Source of the DNA: Marinomonas agarivorans
GTDB lineage: Bacteria; Pseudomonadota; Gammaproteobacteria; Pseudomonadales; Marinomonadaceae
Direction of reading: 5' to 3'
Assembly: GCA_002173415.2 (NCBI GenBank)
Contig: NHNK02000003.1
Location: forward strand, 62,001 to 126,000
Length of the DNA stretch: 64,000 nucleotides
Of this stretch, positions 47,043-56,929 are shown piece by piece. Below the pieces are notes generated by a model, which was given only the letters and a program-made list of their open reading frames with translations, did not search any database and had not been told where the DNA came from. Both the position numbers and the translations under genes were made by a program. The first letter of the stretch is position 1; the number at the start of each line of letters is the position of its first letter.

Positions 47043-48149
47043 ATGCTTGATGCCTTTATTCTTTCGTTATGGGAAGAGTTTGGGTTATGGGAAGAGCTGG
47101 CGCAAGCCGGCTCTTCTTTATTTGCCTTAGATAAACGGGTTTCCCTAGTGTATCTGGTGTCGGCTTTTGCTTTTGCCGCGATCGTGCTTTGGGTGCGTTA
47201 CGGAAAAGCTGGACTTCAGCGTTCATATCAATACTTTTCATGGCGAACTTGGTGGCATCCATCGGCACGAACAGATTATGGTTTGTGGTTGGCAAATCGT
47301 TTGTTATTGGCGTTACTGATTCCTAAAACCTTGGCGAAAAGTCTCTGGGTTAGTTGGCTATTTTTCTTCTGGCAAGAGCAAGGCTTGACGTCATTAGAAC
47401 TGGGTTGGTCTGATACCGCAGTGGTTCTTTGCTTCACGCTTTGTTATTTTCTACTGGATGATTTCTCTCGCTTTTTTGTGCATTGGTGTATGCATAAAAT
47501 CCCCTTTTTGTGGGCGTTCCACCAAGTACATCATAGCGCCAGAGTGCTAACACCCTTTACGGTATTTCGTACTCATCCTGTTGAAGGTGTTATTTTTTTC
47601 CTGCGTTCATTATTGGTGCAAAGCCTTATTATCAGCCTTTTCCTCGTTATGTTTCCCCACCAAGTTAGCTTGATGCAGATATTTGGTGTCTTGATTACCA
47701 CATTCATTTTTAATCTACTCGGCGCCAATTTACGTCATTCTGGGGTGGCATTAAGTTATGGCAACAAGATTGAAAAGTGGTTTATTTCCCCTGCGCAGCA
47801 TCAAGTGCATCATTCTTGCGCTAAACATCACTATGATCGTAATTTCGGAGTTGTTTTAGCTGTATGGGACAGATTATTTGGCTCTTTCTGTTATGGCGAT
47901 GACAAACAAATACTTCAGTATGGTACCAACCAACCCATTGATCGGCTGGGACCTTGGGGGCAATGGATAATGCCTTTTAAAAGTCTGCTATCCATTTTGA
48001 ATGTAGTACACAATGTAGTACACATAGCATCGTGGATGATCAATAAAATACCTGTCAATAAACCAGTATTTTTTCGTATAATTAAAAAGGTCTATCCAAT
48101 GAATGAACAAAACTCTGTTGATGAAACAAGCTCAAGAAAACAAAAGTAA
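47043..48149 (+). CDS. Fatty acid hydroxylase / sterol desaturase family membrane protein
   Basis: 368 residues with at least five membrane segments. The di-iron histidine boxes are visible: HWCMHK (HxxxH), FHQVHHS (HxxHH) and QHQVHHS (HxxHH). The family hydroxylates or desaturates lipids, but the bacterial substrates are mostly unknown. It is in an operon with the DUF4856 gene and overlaps the following mtgA by 47 bases. Confidence 0.87.
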   Translation: MLDAFILSLWEEFGLWEELAQAGSSLFALDKRVSLVYLVSAFAFAAIVLWVRYGKAGLQRSYQYFSWRTWWHPSARTDYGLWLANRLLLALLIPKTLAKSLWVSWLFFFWQEQGLTSLELGWSDTAVVLCFTLCYFLLDDFSRFFVHWCMHKIPFLWAFHQVHHSARVLTPFTVFRTHPVEGVIFFLRSLLVQSLIISLFLVMFPHQVSLMQIFGVLITTFIFNLLGANLRHSGVALSYGNKIEKWFISPAQHQVHHSCAKHHYDRNFGVVLAVWDRLFGSFCYGDDKQILQYGTNQPIDRLGPWGQWIMPFKSLLSILNVVHNVVHIASWMINKIPVNKPVFFRIIKKVYPMNEQNSVDETSSRKQK

Positions 48150-48984
48150 GGCATCGATTTTACCCACAAAAGCACAACTGAAAGGGCACCTGCATAAAAT
48201 GGCATCAAGGCCTTGGCGGATTGTCAGAAATACCCTTTTACTGACTGGTGCCTTGGTTTGGTTATGTTTGTTGCTGTTAGGGCTGTACTTTTATAATGTC
48301 ATGAGTAAGGTGCCTGATCTAAAAGGCGTTGAATTTCAGACCATACGAGAAGTCGCTGTCGACAGTGTACAGGCCAAAATTGAATCCAGAACCAAACTGA
48401 GAGAATACAAATGGGTGCGTTTAAAGGATGTGAATCGCGATCTACTCTATGCCATTGTCATGAGTGAAGACGGTCAGTTTTTTTCCCATCGTGGTGTGAA
48501 CTGGGATGCATTAATTAGCGCCGTTGGTGAAAACATAAAACGTCGTCAACTAAGTTATGGTGCCTCAACTATCTCCCAGCAAGTAGCGAAAAACGTTTAC
48601 TTACGTTCTAACTCTAAAAGTTTTACGCGCAAATTGAGTGAACTGTTTATTACCAGAGCGTTGGAAAAGCATTTGACCAAAAATCAAATTCTAGAGCTAT
48701 ATCTCAACGTGGCCGAATTTGGGCCTGATATTTATGGGGTTGCTCATGCGTCGAAATATTACTTTGGCAAAAAAACCAGTGATATTAACGCGGCCGAAGG
48801 GGCATTTTTAGCCATTATGCTGCCATCACCACGTAAATATCACTACAGTTTATTTCAGAATCAACACTTACCAGCCCGACATAAGAAGAAGTTAAAACGC
48901 ATCTTGTCAGACATGTTGTACAAAGAATACATTAGTCCAACCCAGTATAGACGTTACCTTAATTGGGACTTTTTTGCCTCCTAG
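48103..48984 (+). CDS. mtgA: Monofunctional peptidoglycan transglycosylase
   Basis: 293 residues, single membrane helix (about 44-66) and a GT51 domain. The motifs SEDGQFFSHRGVNW (catalytic Glu), GASTISQQVAKNVYL and RKLSELFITRALEKHLTKNQ are those of MtgA/class A PBP glycosyltransferases. It polymerises lipid II without a transpeptidase. At about 290 residues it exceeds E. coli MtgA (242) by an N-terminal cytoplasmic tail; ATG 48121 is a possible start. It overlaps the upstream hydroxylase-like gene. Confidence 0.93.
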   Translation: MNKTLLMKQAQENKSKASILPTKAQLKGHLHKMASRPWRIVRNTLLLTGALVWLCLLLLGLYFYNVMSKVPDLKGVEFQTIREVAVDSVQAKIESRTKLREYKWVRLKDVNRDLLYAIVMSEDGQFFSHRGVNWDALISAVGENIKRRQLSYGASTISQQVAKNVYLRSNSKSFTRKLSELFITRALEKHLTKNQILELYLNVAEFGPDIYGVAHASKYYFGKKTSDINAAEGAFLAIMLPSPRKYHYSLFQNQHLPARHKKKLKRILSDMLYKEYISPTQYRRYLNWDFFAS

Positions 48985-49004
48985 GGTTGCTCTCCTAAGG
49001 GTTG

Positions 49005-50090
49005 CTATTTTGCCTTTTCGCTCTGCGGTAAATTCGCTTTCAGCCAATTCAATGCCTGAGGGTAAGGTTCTGGCAGAGCACTCAATGATTCAATGGCATT
49101 AATAAATTGCCCATAATTTTCAGCACACATGTTGATATGGCCAACTTTGCGACCAACACGCACCTCTTTTTTATACCAATAAAGTTCAAGGCCACTGATA
49201 GCAAGCCAATCATAATTAACCGGAATACCGATTAAATTTAGCATCATACTCTGGTTTTTAATGACAGCAGGGGCAAGTGGTAAGCCGGCGACAGCGCGGA
49301 TATGATTTTCGAATTGATTGCTACTCGCACCTGCTTGGGTCCAATGGCCACTATTGTGGACTCGTGGTGCCAGCTCATTGATAAGCAGCTCATCGCCAAC
49401 ACGGAAACACTCCATTGCCATGACACCAACGTAATCCAATGCATTCATTAATTTGCTTAGCATGGCTTCGGCTTTACGTTGTAAACCTTTGAGTCGCTCT
49501 AATGGCGCAATTGACGCGTACAAAATGCCATTGATGTGTAAGTTGAGTGTTAGAGGATAGAAGTAGGTTTCGCCGTTTTTACCTCGCACGCCAACAAGGG
49601 AGACTTCTTCATCAAAGGGAATGCCTTGCTCAGCAATAGCGTGGCCGTGCCAATCTTCTGGAATGGCAGAGGTGCCGCTTGATTCAATTAACCAATGCTG
49701 GCCTTTACCATCATAACCACCACGACGACGTTTCAATAATACTCTGTCGCCAAGTGCTTGGTGAAATTGCTCGGCGGTGGAATTGGCTTCTACAGGGAAC
49801 CAAGGTGAGGTAGCAAGTTCCAGTTTATCAAGCCATTGTTTCTGTGTGAGACGATCGGCTAACTGAGGGAAGGTCGATAAATTGACAAAATTATCATGGG
49901 TTGCCAATTGTTTGGTGGCTGCTGTTACTGGCCACTCTTCTCGTTCCGCGGTGACGATATCGTTTTTGTCGAGAGGTAATATTTCATCGGTTTCAATATC
50001 AACTGGTCTGACATCCAGCCCAAGCGGGGTTGCGGCCTGTTTGAGCATAGCGCCAAGTTGACCTGCTCCAAGTACCCAAATTGTTGACAT
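49005..50090 (-). CDS. purK: N5-carboxyaminoimidazole ribonucleotide synthase
   Basis: 361-residue ATP-grasp enzyme: IWVLGAGQLGAMLKQAA at the N-terminus, LLKRRRGGYDGKGQHWLI (ATP loop) and ELAPRVHNSGHWTQAG (metal/ATP). Forms N5-CAIR from AIR, ATP and bicarbonate. Its ATG overlaps the purE stop by one base, so the two are co-translated. Confidence 0.95.
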   Translation of the reverse strand: MSTIWVLGAGQLGAMLKQAATPLGLDVRPVDIETDEILPLDKNDIVTAEREEWPVTAATKQLATHDNFVNLSTFPQLADRLTQKQWLDKLELATSPWFPVEANSTAEQFHQALGDRVLLKRRRGGYDGKGQHWLIESSGTSAIPEDWHGHAIAEQGIPFDEEVSLVGVRGKNGETYFYPLTLNLHINGILYASIAPLERLKGLQRKAEAMLSKLMNALDYVGVMAMECFRVGDELLINELAPRVHNSGHWTQAGASSNQFENHIRAVAGLPLAPAVIKNQSMMLNLIGIPVNYDWLAISGLELYWYKKEVRVGRKVGHINMCAENYGQFINAIESLSALPEPYPQALNWLKANLPQSEKAK

Positions 50091-50584
50091 TATTCTGCTT
50101 CCCTTGGGTCTGGTTGCGCTAAGACTGTGTTAGTTTGTTCTTGTCTAAATGCCTGAATGCGCTGAGCTAAAGCGGCATCGCTCGTGGCAAGAATCTGACA
50201 GGCCAATAAACCAGCATTGAAGGCGCCCGCTGTACCGATTGCCAGAGTGCCAACGGCCACACCTTTAGGCATCTGGGTGATAGATAGCAAACTGTCCATA
50301 CCATTTAAGGCTTTGCTTTGCACTGGTACGCCAAGAACTGGAAGATGGGTGTGAGCGGCAACCATACCCGGCAAATGGGCTGCACCGCCTGCACCACCAA
50401 TAATCACTTTAAAGCCTTTGTCTGCGGCTTGCTCGGCAAATTCCATTAACTTAGCTGGAGTACGATGGGCAGAGACAACCTCAACATGGTAAGGCACTTG
50501 CAATTTATCCATAATTTCAGCGGCAGACTCCATCGTCGCCCAGTCACTTTTTGAGCCCATAATCAGTGCTACACTTGGTTGCAA
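50090..50584 (-). CDS. purE: N5-carboxyaminoimidazole ribonucleotide mutase
   Basis: 164 residues with [30 protein letters not shown] (catalytic His) and [17 protein letters not shown]. Converts N5-CAIR to CAIR in purine synthesis. First gene of the purEK pair. Confidence 0.96.
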   Translation of the reverse strand: MQPSVALIMGSKSDWATMESAAEIMDKLQVPYHVEVVSAHRTPAKLMEFAEQAADKGFKVIIGGAGGAAHLPGMVAAHTHLPVLGVPVQSKALNGMDSLLSITQMPKGVAVGTLAIGTAGAFNAGLLACQILATSDAALAQRIQAFRQEQTNTVLAQPDPREAE

Positions 50585-50682
50585 GGTGCGTTCTCCTATT
50601 TGTTTTGAGTGATTTATAAAGGCGATAATATAGCCGATTCTTTTTTACTCTGCGAGCCGAGTTATTAATAAGGATGAGCCCA

Positions 50683-51138
50683 CTATAAACGGGCGCTTAA
50701 ATAGGCATCATAATCTGGAATCGTGCGATTGTATTCGCTGGATAACAAAGGTGATGAAATCAGAAAATCTGCCGACGCAAGACTACAGGCAATGGGAATA
50801 TTCCAAACGGCAGCAACACGTAAAAGGGCTTTGATGTCTGGGTCATGTGGCATTGGCTCAAATGGGTCCCAAAAGAAAATCAGTACATCGACTTTGCCTT
50901 CTGTTATCAAGGCACCTAATTGCTGATCGCCACCTAAAGGGCCACTGATTAGCGGGGTTACATCAACATTGAGCGTTTGCTTAAGCAGATTACCCGTTGT
51001 GCCGGTGGCGACGAGTTGGTGTGGTATGAGTTTTTCTTTGTGTGTGTTAGCCCAAGCAATCAGATCGGATTTCATATTATCGTGAGCAACTAAGGCAATA
51101 TGTTTGCGGGCATTGGCGGTAACGGTTTTCTTTTGCAT
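50683..51138 (-). CDS. mgsA: Methylglyoxal synthase
   Basis: 151 residues from ATG 51138 with GGAG nine bases upstream; a TTG at 51153 overlaps that ribosome site and is unlikely. Signatures: HIALVAHDNMKSDLIAW, GTTGNLL, SGPLGGDQQLGA and FFWDPFEPMPHDPDIKALLR with catalytic Asp residues. Turns dihydroxyacetone phosphate into methylglyoxal when phosphate is scarce, bypassing GAPDH. Next to pyk and gap, a sensible metabolic neighbourhood. Confidence 0.95.
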   Translation of the reverse strand: MQKKTVTANARKHIALVAHDNMKSDLIAWANTHKEKLIPHQLVATGTTGNLLKQTLNVDVTPLISGPLGGDQQLGALITEGKVDVLIFFWDPFEPMPHDPDIKALLRVAAVWNIPIACSLASADFLISSPLLSSEYNRTIPDYDAYLSARL

Positions 51139-51263
51139 ACGAACAAACTCCAAACAAAATTGTGATTAAAGTGGCTGTTCTTTTTTCTATCCTTTTTCAG
51201 CCCTTTGTTTTCGCTCTTTGCTTTCTGTCCTTACTGTTTTTTGTCTAGCTGTATTTGAAACAA

Positions 51264-51288
51264 ATAACCCAGCCGAACGCTGGGTTAT
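51264..51288 (-). terminator. Terminator hairpin after pyk
   Basis: ATAACCCAGC (51264-51273) and GCTGGGTTAT (51279-51288), perfect 10-bp stem with a 5-base loop; on the minus strand TTTGTTTC follows. Located about 80 bases after the pyk stop. Confidence 0.65.
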
Positions 51289-51367
51289 GAGTATTTTCAG
51301 CTGGCTTTTTTAATGTATCAAAGCGAGCTGGAATTAACACTTTTTGGCTCAGTTTTTTGGGCCAAAC

Positions 51368-52813
51368 TTAGCTGTCTGAGCCAATGCGAATGATCTTCAT
51401 TGCATTGGTTGTACCACAACTAACGAGGTGATCGCCTTTTGTTAAAATGACAAGGTCACCATCCTGTACCAAGTTACGTTGCTTTAACGTCTCAATTAAC
51501 CCCTGATTCAAGTTTTCAGCATTGTATTCTTTTGATGAAAACGCAATCGGTGTAACACCACGGTACAAAGCGACCTTGTTCAGGGTTTCTTGATTTGGTG
51601 ACAACGCATAAATCGGCAAGCGAGAGCTAATGCGAGACATCAACAACGGCGTTGTGCCAGACTCAGTCAAGCTGATAATGGCAGAAACGCCTTCCAAATG
51701 GTTAGCCGCATACATGGCAGACATAGCGATAGTTTCATCAATGTTGGTAAAGGTCACATCGATACGGTGTTTTGAACGGCTGATAGCAGGTTGTTTTTCT
51801 GCGCCTTTACAAACACGTACCATGGTATTGATGACTTCTTCAGGGTAGTCACCTGCTGCTGTTTCAGCGGATAGCATCACCGCATCGGTACCATCAAGAA
51901 CAGCATTCGCAACGTCAAATACTTCAGCGCGTGTTGGCATTGCGCTGGTGATCATGGTTTCCATCATTTGTGTCGCCGTGATAACTGGGCGATTCAATTG
52001 ACGGCAGCGTTTGATCATGTGTTTTTGTACACCAATTAACTCTGCGTCACCGATTTCGACACCAAGGTCACCACGGGCAACCATAACCGCATCAGACGCC
52101 AAAATGATCGCATCCAATGTTTCGTTATCCGCAACGGCTTCAGCACGTTCTACTTTTGAAACAATGCCCGCTTTTAAGCCAGCAGCTAAGGCTAATGAAC
52201 GTGCTTCTTCTAAATCTTCCGCAGAACGAGGGAAAGATACAGCAAGGTAGTCTGCTTTTAAGGCTGCTGCTGTTTTGATGTCTTCTTTGTCTTTGTCAGT
52301 TAATGCTGCCGCAGAAAGACCACCACCTTGACGGTTAATACCTTTGTTATTCGAAAGAGGACCACCGACAATGACTTTGGTGATAACTTCTAGACCTTTT
52401 ACTTCTAATACTTCTAGTACAACACGACCATCATCAAGTAATAGAACATTACCTGGTTCTGAGTCTTCAGCAAGTTGAGGGTAATCAATACCCACGCGTT
52501 CTACATTACCAGCATTTTTATCAAAACCAATATCCAGAATGAAGGTAGCGCCTTCTTCAAGATGAACTTTTGTGTCAGCAAAGCGGGCAATACGAATTTT
52601 AGGACCTTGTAAATCACCTAGAATGGCAACATGTTTGCCATTTTTTGCGGCCATGTCGCGTACCACTTGAGCACGGTTGATATGATCTTCTGGTTGACCA
52701 TGAGAAAAATTTAAACGAAAAACATTGGCGCCAGCCAGAATAAGTTTTTCGATCATTTCAGGAGAGCTGGAAGCTGGGCCTAATGTAGCGACAATTTTGG
52801 TTCTGCGATTCAT
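51368..52813 (-). CDS. pyk: Pyruvate kinase
   Basis: 481 residues, type II (PykA-like) length. [17 protein letters not shown] at the start, metal/substrate site [16 protein letters not shown]-type Lys region [11 protein letters not shown] and nucleotide site [15 protein letters not shown]. Makes pyruvate and ATP. Separated from gap by 83 bases with an intervening hairpin; probably a linked but partly independent unit. Confidence 0.96.
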   Translation of the reverse strand: MNRRTKIVATLGPASSSPEMIEKLILAGANVFRLNFSHGQPEDHINRAQVVRDMAAKNGKHVAILGDLQGPKIRIARFADTKVHLEEGATFILDIGFDKNAGNVERVGIDYPQLAEDSEPGNVLLLDDGRVVLEVLEVKGLEVITKVIVGGPLSNNKGINRQGGGLSAAALTDKDKEDIKTAAALKADYLAVSFPRSAEDLEEARSLALAAGLKAGIVSKVERAEAVADNETLDAIILASDAVMVARGDLGVEIGDAELIGVQKHMIKRCRQLNRPVITATQMMETMITSAMPTRAEVFDVANAVLDGTDAVMLSAETAAGDYPEEVINTMVRVCKGAEKQPAISRSKHRIDVTFTNIDETIAMSAMYAANHLEGVSAIISLTESGTTPLLMSRISSRLPIYALSPNQETLNKVALYRGVTPIAFSSKEYNAENLNQGLIETLKQRNLVQDGDLVILTKGDHLVSCGTTNAMKIIRIGSDS

Positions 52814-52860
52814 AATACCTTACCAATAATAAACAGATGCAACAGAGTATAAGATAGAGA

Positions 52861-52882
52861 AAGGGCTGCGTCAGCAGCCCTT
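52861..52882. terminator. Hairpin between gap and pyk
   Basis: AAGGGCTGC (52861-52869) and GCAGCCCTT (52874-52882) form a perfect 9-bp stem with a 4-base loop just after the gap stop. The T-run on the minus strand is weak (TCTCTATCTT), so it may only slow transcription into pyk. Confidence 0.55.
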
Positions 52883-52896
52883 AATGAGGAAATAAC

Positions 52897-53910
52897 TTAT
52901 TTGGCATTCATGAATGCGATAGCGTTATCCAGCATTCGGTTTGAGAAGCCCCATTCGTTATCGTACCAAGACATGACTTTAACCAGTTTGCCTTGTACTT
53001 TCGTTTGCGTTGCATCGAAATTCGATGTGTAAGCATTGTGATTGAAATCAGAAGAAACCAGAGGTTCTTTATTTACCGTTAGCACTTGTGCCAAGGTTGC
53101 ATCGCTAGCAATCGCATCTTCAATAATCTTATTCACTTCGTCGACGCTGGTTTCACGTGGTGCAACAAAAGATAAATCAACAAGAGACACATTGATTGTT
53201 GGCACACGTACCGCCATGCCATCAAACTTACCAGCAAGCTCAGGAATCACTAAACCAACCGCAGCCGCAGCCCCTGTTTTTGATGGAATCATATTCATTG
53301 CCGCAGCACGAGCACGGTACAAGTCTGAGTGATAAACATCGGATAGGCGCTGGTCATTTGTGTAAGCGTGAATGGTGGTCATTATGCCGCTTTCAATGCC
53401 AAGTTTTTCATATAGAGGCTTAGCAACAGGCGCTAAGCAGTTTGTTGTGCATGATGCGTTAGAAATAACTGTCATGTCAGACGTTAATGCATCTTGGTTT
53501 ACGCCATAAACAACGGTTGCATCCACTTCTTTACCCGGTGCTGAAATAATAACTTTTTTTGCACCTGCTGTGATGTGAGCACTTGCAGTTTCTTTTGTAG
53601 TGAAGAAGCCAGTACATTCAAATACAACATCAACCCCAATTTTAGCCCAAGGTAAATCCGCTGGATTACGCTCAGAGAAAGTAAGGATTTTATCGTTATT
53701 GACATAAAGTGCTTCATCATCGAAATTGACGTCGCCATTGAAACGACCATGAACTGTGTCGTATTTTGTTAAGTGGGCATTGGTTTTTGAATCGCCTAAA
53801 TCATTAATGGCGACAATTTGAATTTGATCTCGTTTTCCTGATTCGTAAAGCGCTCGTAAAGTATTACGGCCGATACGTCCATATCCGTTAATTGCTACCT
53901 TGATAGTCAT
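52897..53910 (-). CDS. gap: Glyceraldehyde-3-phosphate dehydrogenase
   Basis: 337 residues. NAD-binding [17 protein letters not shown], catalytic Cys in [13 protein letters not shown], and the C-terminal [15 protein letters not shown]. Type I GAPDH; the Asp after the NAD strand region (AINDLGD) fits NAD use. Divergent from edd over a 371-base control region with HexR-type sites, linking it to Entner-Doudoroff flux. Confidence 0.96.
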   Translation of the reverse strand: MTIKVAINGYGRIGRNTLRALYESGKRDQIQIVAINDLGDSKTNAHLTKYDTVHGRFNGDVNFDDEALYVNNDKILTFSERNPADLPWAKIGVDVVFECTGFFTTKETASAHITAGAKKVIISAPGKEVDATVVYGVNQDALTSDMTVISNASCTTNCLAPVAKPLYEKLGIESGIMTTIHAYTNDQRLSDVYHSDLYRARAAAMNMIPSKTGAAAAVGLVIPELAGKFDGMAVRVPTINVSLVDLSFVAPRETSVDEVNKIIEDAIASDATLAQVLTVNKEPLVSSDFNHNAYTSNFDATQTKVQGKLVKVMSWYDNEWGFSNRMLDNAIAFMNAK

Positions 53911-54146
53911 ATTTACCCCTAAATAATTTGCTAAATACTAAAAACAGTAAAAACGTCGTCATTGTTATTGCCGAATTCTATTAAGTTTTGATGTAAAAAT
54001 ACAACATTAATATCAAAAAACCGCATAAATTTACCTCGTATATGCTAATTTTATGACCAATCATTATTAAACGGCTTAAAAGCGTACAGAATTCGTGTTT
54101 CAAACAGATGAAAGAGGTGAAAACGAGGCACAATTTTAATTTTCAT

Positions 54147-54161
54147 GTAATTTAATTACAT
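54147..54161. promoter_or_regulatory. HexR operator 1 (candidate)
   Basis: TGTAATTTAATTACA agrees with the gammaproteobacterial HexR consensus (TGTAAT-W3-ATTACA). The symmetry extends to a perfect 25-bp dyad (54142-54166, 12-bp arms). HexR is the KDPG-responsive regulator of edd, eda, zwf, gap and related genes, so the location is apt. Confidence 0.8.
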
Positions 54162-54206
54162 GAAATGCGTTTTAAGTGTTGGATTTTCGTTGTTTTTTGA
54201 TCTTTA

Positions 54207-54221
54207 TGTAGTAAAGTTACA
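54207..54221. promoter_or_regulatory. HexR operator 2 (candidate)
   Basis: TGTAGTAAAGTTACA, a less symmetric HexR-type site, centred exactly 60 bases from the first and 61 bases before the edd start. The helical phasing would allow two bound dimers on one DNA face. Confidence 0.6.
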
Positions 54222-54281
54222 AGAATAGAAGAGTGTTAAAAGTTCTAAATTTTTTGTACAACAGCTTTGCTGGAGTGAGTT

Positions 54282-56114
54282 ATGAACAAAACTGTCATCG
54301 AAGTTACAGATAGAATTAGAGCGCGCAGCCGTACTTTACGCGCCCAATATCTGGGTGATATGCAACGAGCACAGAACTCAGGCCCCCATCGAGGCAAACT
54401 GTCTTGTGGTAATTTAGCCCATGGTTTTGCGGCTTGTACTCCTAATGAAAAACAGAAACTCACCTTAATGAATGAGGCCAATATCGGTATCATCTCTTCT
54501 TACAACGACATGTTGTCTGCTCATCAACCTTACGAATCGTATCCAGACAAAATACGTAAAGCTGTACATGAAATGGGATCCATTGCCCAAGTCGCAGGAG
54601 CTGTGCCTGCAATGTGCGATGGTGTGACCCAAGGGCAAGATGGTATGGAACTGAGCTTATTCAGCCGAGACAATATTGCTCAAGGCGCAGCGATTGGGTT
54701 ATCCCACAATATGTTTGATGCGGCTGTCTTTTTAGGCATTTGCGATAAAATTGTTCCGGGCTTACTCATTGCCGCCTTACGCTTTGGTCATTTGCCGAGT
54801 GTCTTTATTCCAGCGGGGCCAATGCAATCGGGTATTACCAATGCTGAAAAAGCCGCAGTAAGACAACGTTATGCCAAAGGTGAAGCAACGCGTGATGAGT
54901 TGTTGGCAGCAGAGTCCGCGTCTTACCATAGTGCAGGGACCTGTACCTTTTATGGCACAGCGAACTCGAATCAACTGTTGGTAGAATTAATGGGGCTACA
55001 GTTACCTGGATCATCTTTTGTTAATCCTACCGATCCACTGCGAGATGCGTTAACTGACTATGCTGCGCAGCTTGCAACCAAAATTACGGCGCTAGGCTCA
55101 GACTATAGACCGCTTTATCACGTGATTGATGAGCGTAGCATTGTCAACTCCATTGTTGGTTTGTTGGCGACTGGAGGCTCAACCAACCACACCATGCACA
55201 TTGTTGCTTATGCCAGAGCCGCAGGCATCATCATTACTTGGGATGATTTTGCTGAACTCAGTAAAGTCGTGCCTCTATTAACTCGTATTTACCCTAATGG
55301 TCCAGCAGACATTAATCATTTCCATGCTGCGGGTGGTATGGCCTTTTTAGTGAAGCAGCTTATTAAAGGTGGCTTGGTGCACCAAGATGTCAATACCATC
55401 ATGGGGCAGGGGCTTGATCCTTACACCAAAGAACCTTTCCTTCAGCAGGATGGCAAACTGATCTGGCGTGATGGAACCGAGGACAGTTTGGATACTGACG
55501 TAGTTCGTCCAATCTCTGACCCATTTAGCCAAGAAGGCGGCTTGTCATTATTAACTGGCAACTTAGGTCGCTCCGTTATCAAGGTTTCCGCAGTGAAGCC
55601 TGAGAATCGTATTATTGAAGCCCCAGCAGCCGTTTTCCATAGCCAAAATGATTTAGAGGCCGCTATAAAAAGTGGTGAGCTAAAACGTGATTGTGTTGCC
55701 GTAGTGCGCTTTCAAGGCCCAAAAGCACTTGGCATGCCTGAGCTACATAAACTGACACCGCATTTAGGCAATTTACAGGATCAAGGCTTTAACGTGGCTT
55801 TGGTAACCGATGGCCGTATGTCTGGCGCATCGGGTAAAGTGCCAGCCGCGATACACCTAACCCCCGAAGCGATTGAAGGTGGGTTAATTGGCAAAATACA
55901 AGATGGCGATCTTATTCGTTTGGATGCCGAAAAAGGCGAACTCAGCCTATTAATAAGCGAAACTGATTTGCAACAACGTGAGCAAGTGCAACAAGATTTA
56001 ACGGCCTCTCACCAAGGCATGGGACGTGAGCTTTTTGCTACTCAAAGAGCCATGGTGACAGGGGCAGAAGAAGGTGCTTCTAGCCTATTTCCACCATTAA
56101 AAACATTGCTTTAA
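54282..56114 (+). CDS. edd: 6-phosphogluconate dehydratase
   Basis: 610 residues, [4Fe-4S] enzyme of the IlvD/Edd family. Cluster cysteines in [26 protein letters not shown], and the signature [12 protein letters not shown] plus [19 protein letters not shown]. First step of the Entner-Doudoroff pathway, giving KDPG. eda and zwf are not adjacent. Controlled by the HexR-type sites upstream. Confidence 0.96.
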   Translation: MNKTVIEVTDRIRARSRTLRAQYLGDMQRAQNSGPHRGKLSCGNLAHGFAACTPNEKQKLTLMNEANIGIISSYNDMLSAHQPYESYPDKIRKAVHEMGSIAQVAGAVPAMCDGVTQGQDGMELSLFSRDNIAQGAAIGLSHNMFDAAVFLGICDKIVPGLLIAALRFGHLPSVFIPAGPMQSGITNAEKAAVRQRYAKGEATRDELLAAESASYHSAGTCTFYGTANSNQLLVELMGLQLPGSSFVNPTDPLRDALTDYAAQLATKITALGSDYRPLYHVIDERSIVNSIVGLLATGGSTNHTMHIVAYARAAGIIITWDDFAELSKVVPLLTRIYPNGPADINHFHAAGGMAFLVKQLIKGGLVHQDVNTIMGQGLDPYTKEPFLQQDGKLIWRDGTEDSLDTDVVRPISDPFSQEGGLSLLTGNLGRSVIKVSAVKPENRIIEAPAAVFHSQNDLEAAIKSGELKRDCVAVVRFQGPKALGMPELHKLTPHLGNLQDQGFNVALVTDGRMSGASGKVPAAIHLTPEAIEGGLIGKIQDGDLIRLDAEKGELSLLISETDLQQREQVQQDLTASHQGMGRELFATQRAMVTGAEEGASSLFPPLKTLL

Positions 56115-56167
56115 ATAACGCTTTGTAAGCAGTAGCAGAATTGCAAGTCCTTTAAGAATCCTCTGAC

Positions 56168-56220
56168 TACTAACTTCGGTTAGTATGGTGTTTTGGCCTA
56201 CTTTATGTAGGCTTTTTTTT
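56168..56220 (+). terminator. Double hairpin terminator after edd
   Basis: TACTAAC-TTCG-GTTAGTA (56168-56185) is a UUCG-capped hairpin; GCCTAC (56196-56201) with GTAGGC (56207-56212) is followed by eight T. Also marks the left border of the retron island. Confidence 0.9.
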
Positions 56221-56247
56221 GTTTGGTGTAAATAACTTAGTCTTATG

Positions 56248-56922
56248 TTAGCTGAATAAAGCCATATTAACTGCCGTTCTATGTGCTGACTGATTTATTG
56301 TAGCTTTTAGCTTTTTAACTTCAGTATGGAAAAACTCTAAAGAAATATTTTCATCACTCATTTGCTGTAGAAGAAACTCAAAACGCGGCTTAAATAAGGA
56401 GATGCTACTAGCTCTAGCGTCTATCAAAGATGGCGCATTTAGTTTGAATACTCTTAATGTTTCCTCTCCTCTTTCACATGCCTGTTCTTCTAAATCATCT
56501 TTAAGTGAAATAACACCTTTTTCCGAAAATACAAAAAAGTCAGTTGGATTATGTTCATCAGGTTTGATTAATTTCTGGGGTGAATATGGTGCAGGAGAAA
56601 GTTTTCCAACACTATCTTTATATTGGCCGCAGTGCTCATGAGTAATGCAACTACCAAATAAATTCTCCCAACAAAACGTCATATGTTTATACATATTAAT
56701 TCCGTCAGGGCTTTTTTTCTTTGGGTAAAAATGTTCTATTTGCCTGTTTCTTTTGCTTATTGTTCTTTCACAGTAGGCACAAAAAGAACCTTGGAGAGAG
56801 TTTAAAGCTCTCCAAATCGATTTTTTTTGGTTTGGATTTAAACTGGTAAATTCATCTATTTCATAGTTTTTTGTATCTAAACAAGCAGGCTTTTCCGTAT
56901 TTGCTCTGTCTAAAAATTTCAT
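56248..56922 (-). CDS. HNH nuclease, PtuB-like retron effector
   Basis: 224 residues. A CAYCERTIS pair (CxxC, residues about 48-51) is followed by the HNH core RQIEHFYPKKKSP (with catalytic His) and FCWENLFGSCITHEHCGQYKD, supplying further metal Cys/His residues and the Asn. This is the layout of TIGR02646/PtuB-like HNH proteins that accompany PtuA ATPases in Septu and type I-A retrons. It is expected to cut nucleic acid once the complex is released by phage attack. It begins seven bases after the ATPase stop with AGG six bases from the ATG. Confidence 0.85.
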   Translation of the reverse strand: MKFLDRANTEKPACLDTKNYEIDEFTSLNPNQKKSIWRALNSLQGSFCAYCERTISKRNRQIEHFYPKKKSPDGINMYKHMTFCWENLFGSCITHEHCGQYKDSVGKLSPAPYSPQKLIKPDEHNPTDFFVFSEKGVISLKDDLEEQACERGEETLRVFKLNAPSLIDARASSISLFKPRFEFLLQQMSDENISLEFFHTEVKKLKATINQSAHRTAVNMALFS

Positions 56923-56929
56923 TTTAGGC

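Larger units (their letters stand above)
53911..54281. other. gap-edd divergent control region
   Basis: 371 bases, strongly A+T-rich. Two HexR-type palindromes lie in the right half, closer to edd. A weaker TGTAAAAATACA dyad (about 53992) lies nearer gap. No ORF of note. Confidence 0.7.

Noticed and set aside
53992-54003. Third HexR site near gap
   Set aside because: TGTAAAAATACA is shorter than the HexR core and lacks the ATT arms.
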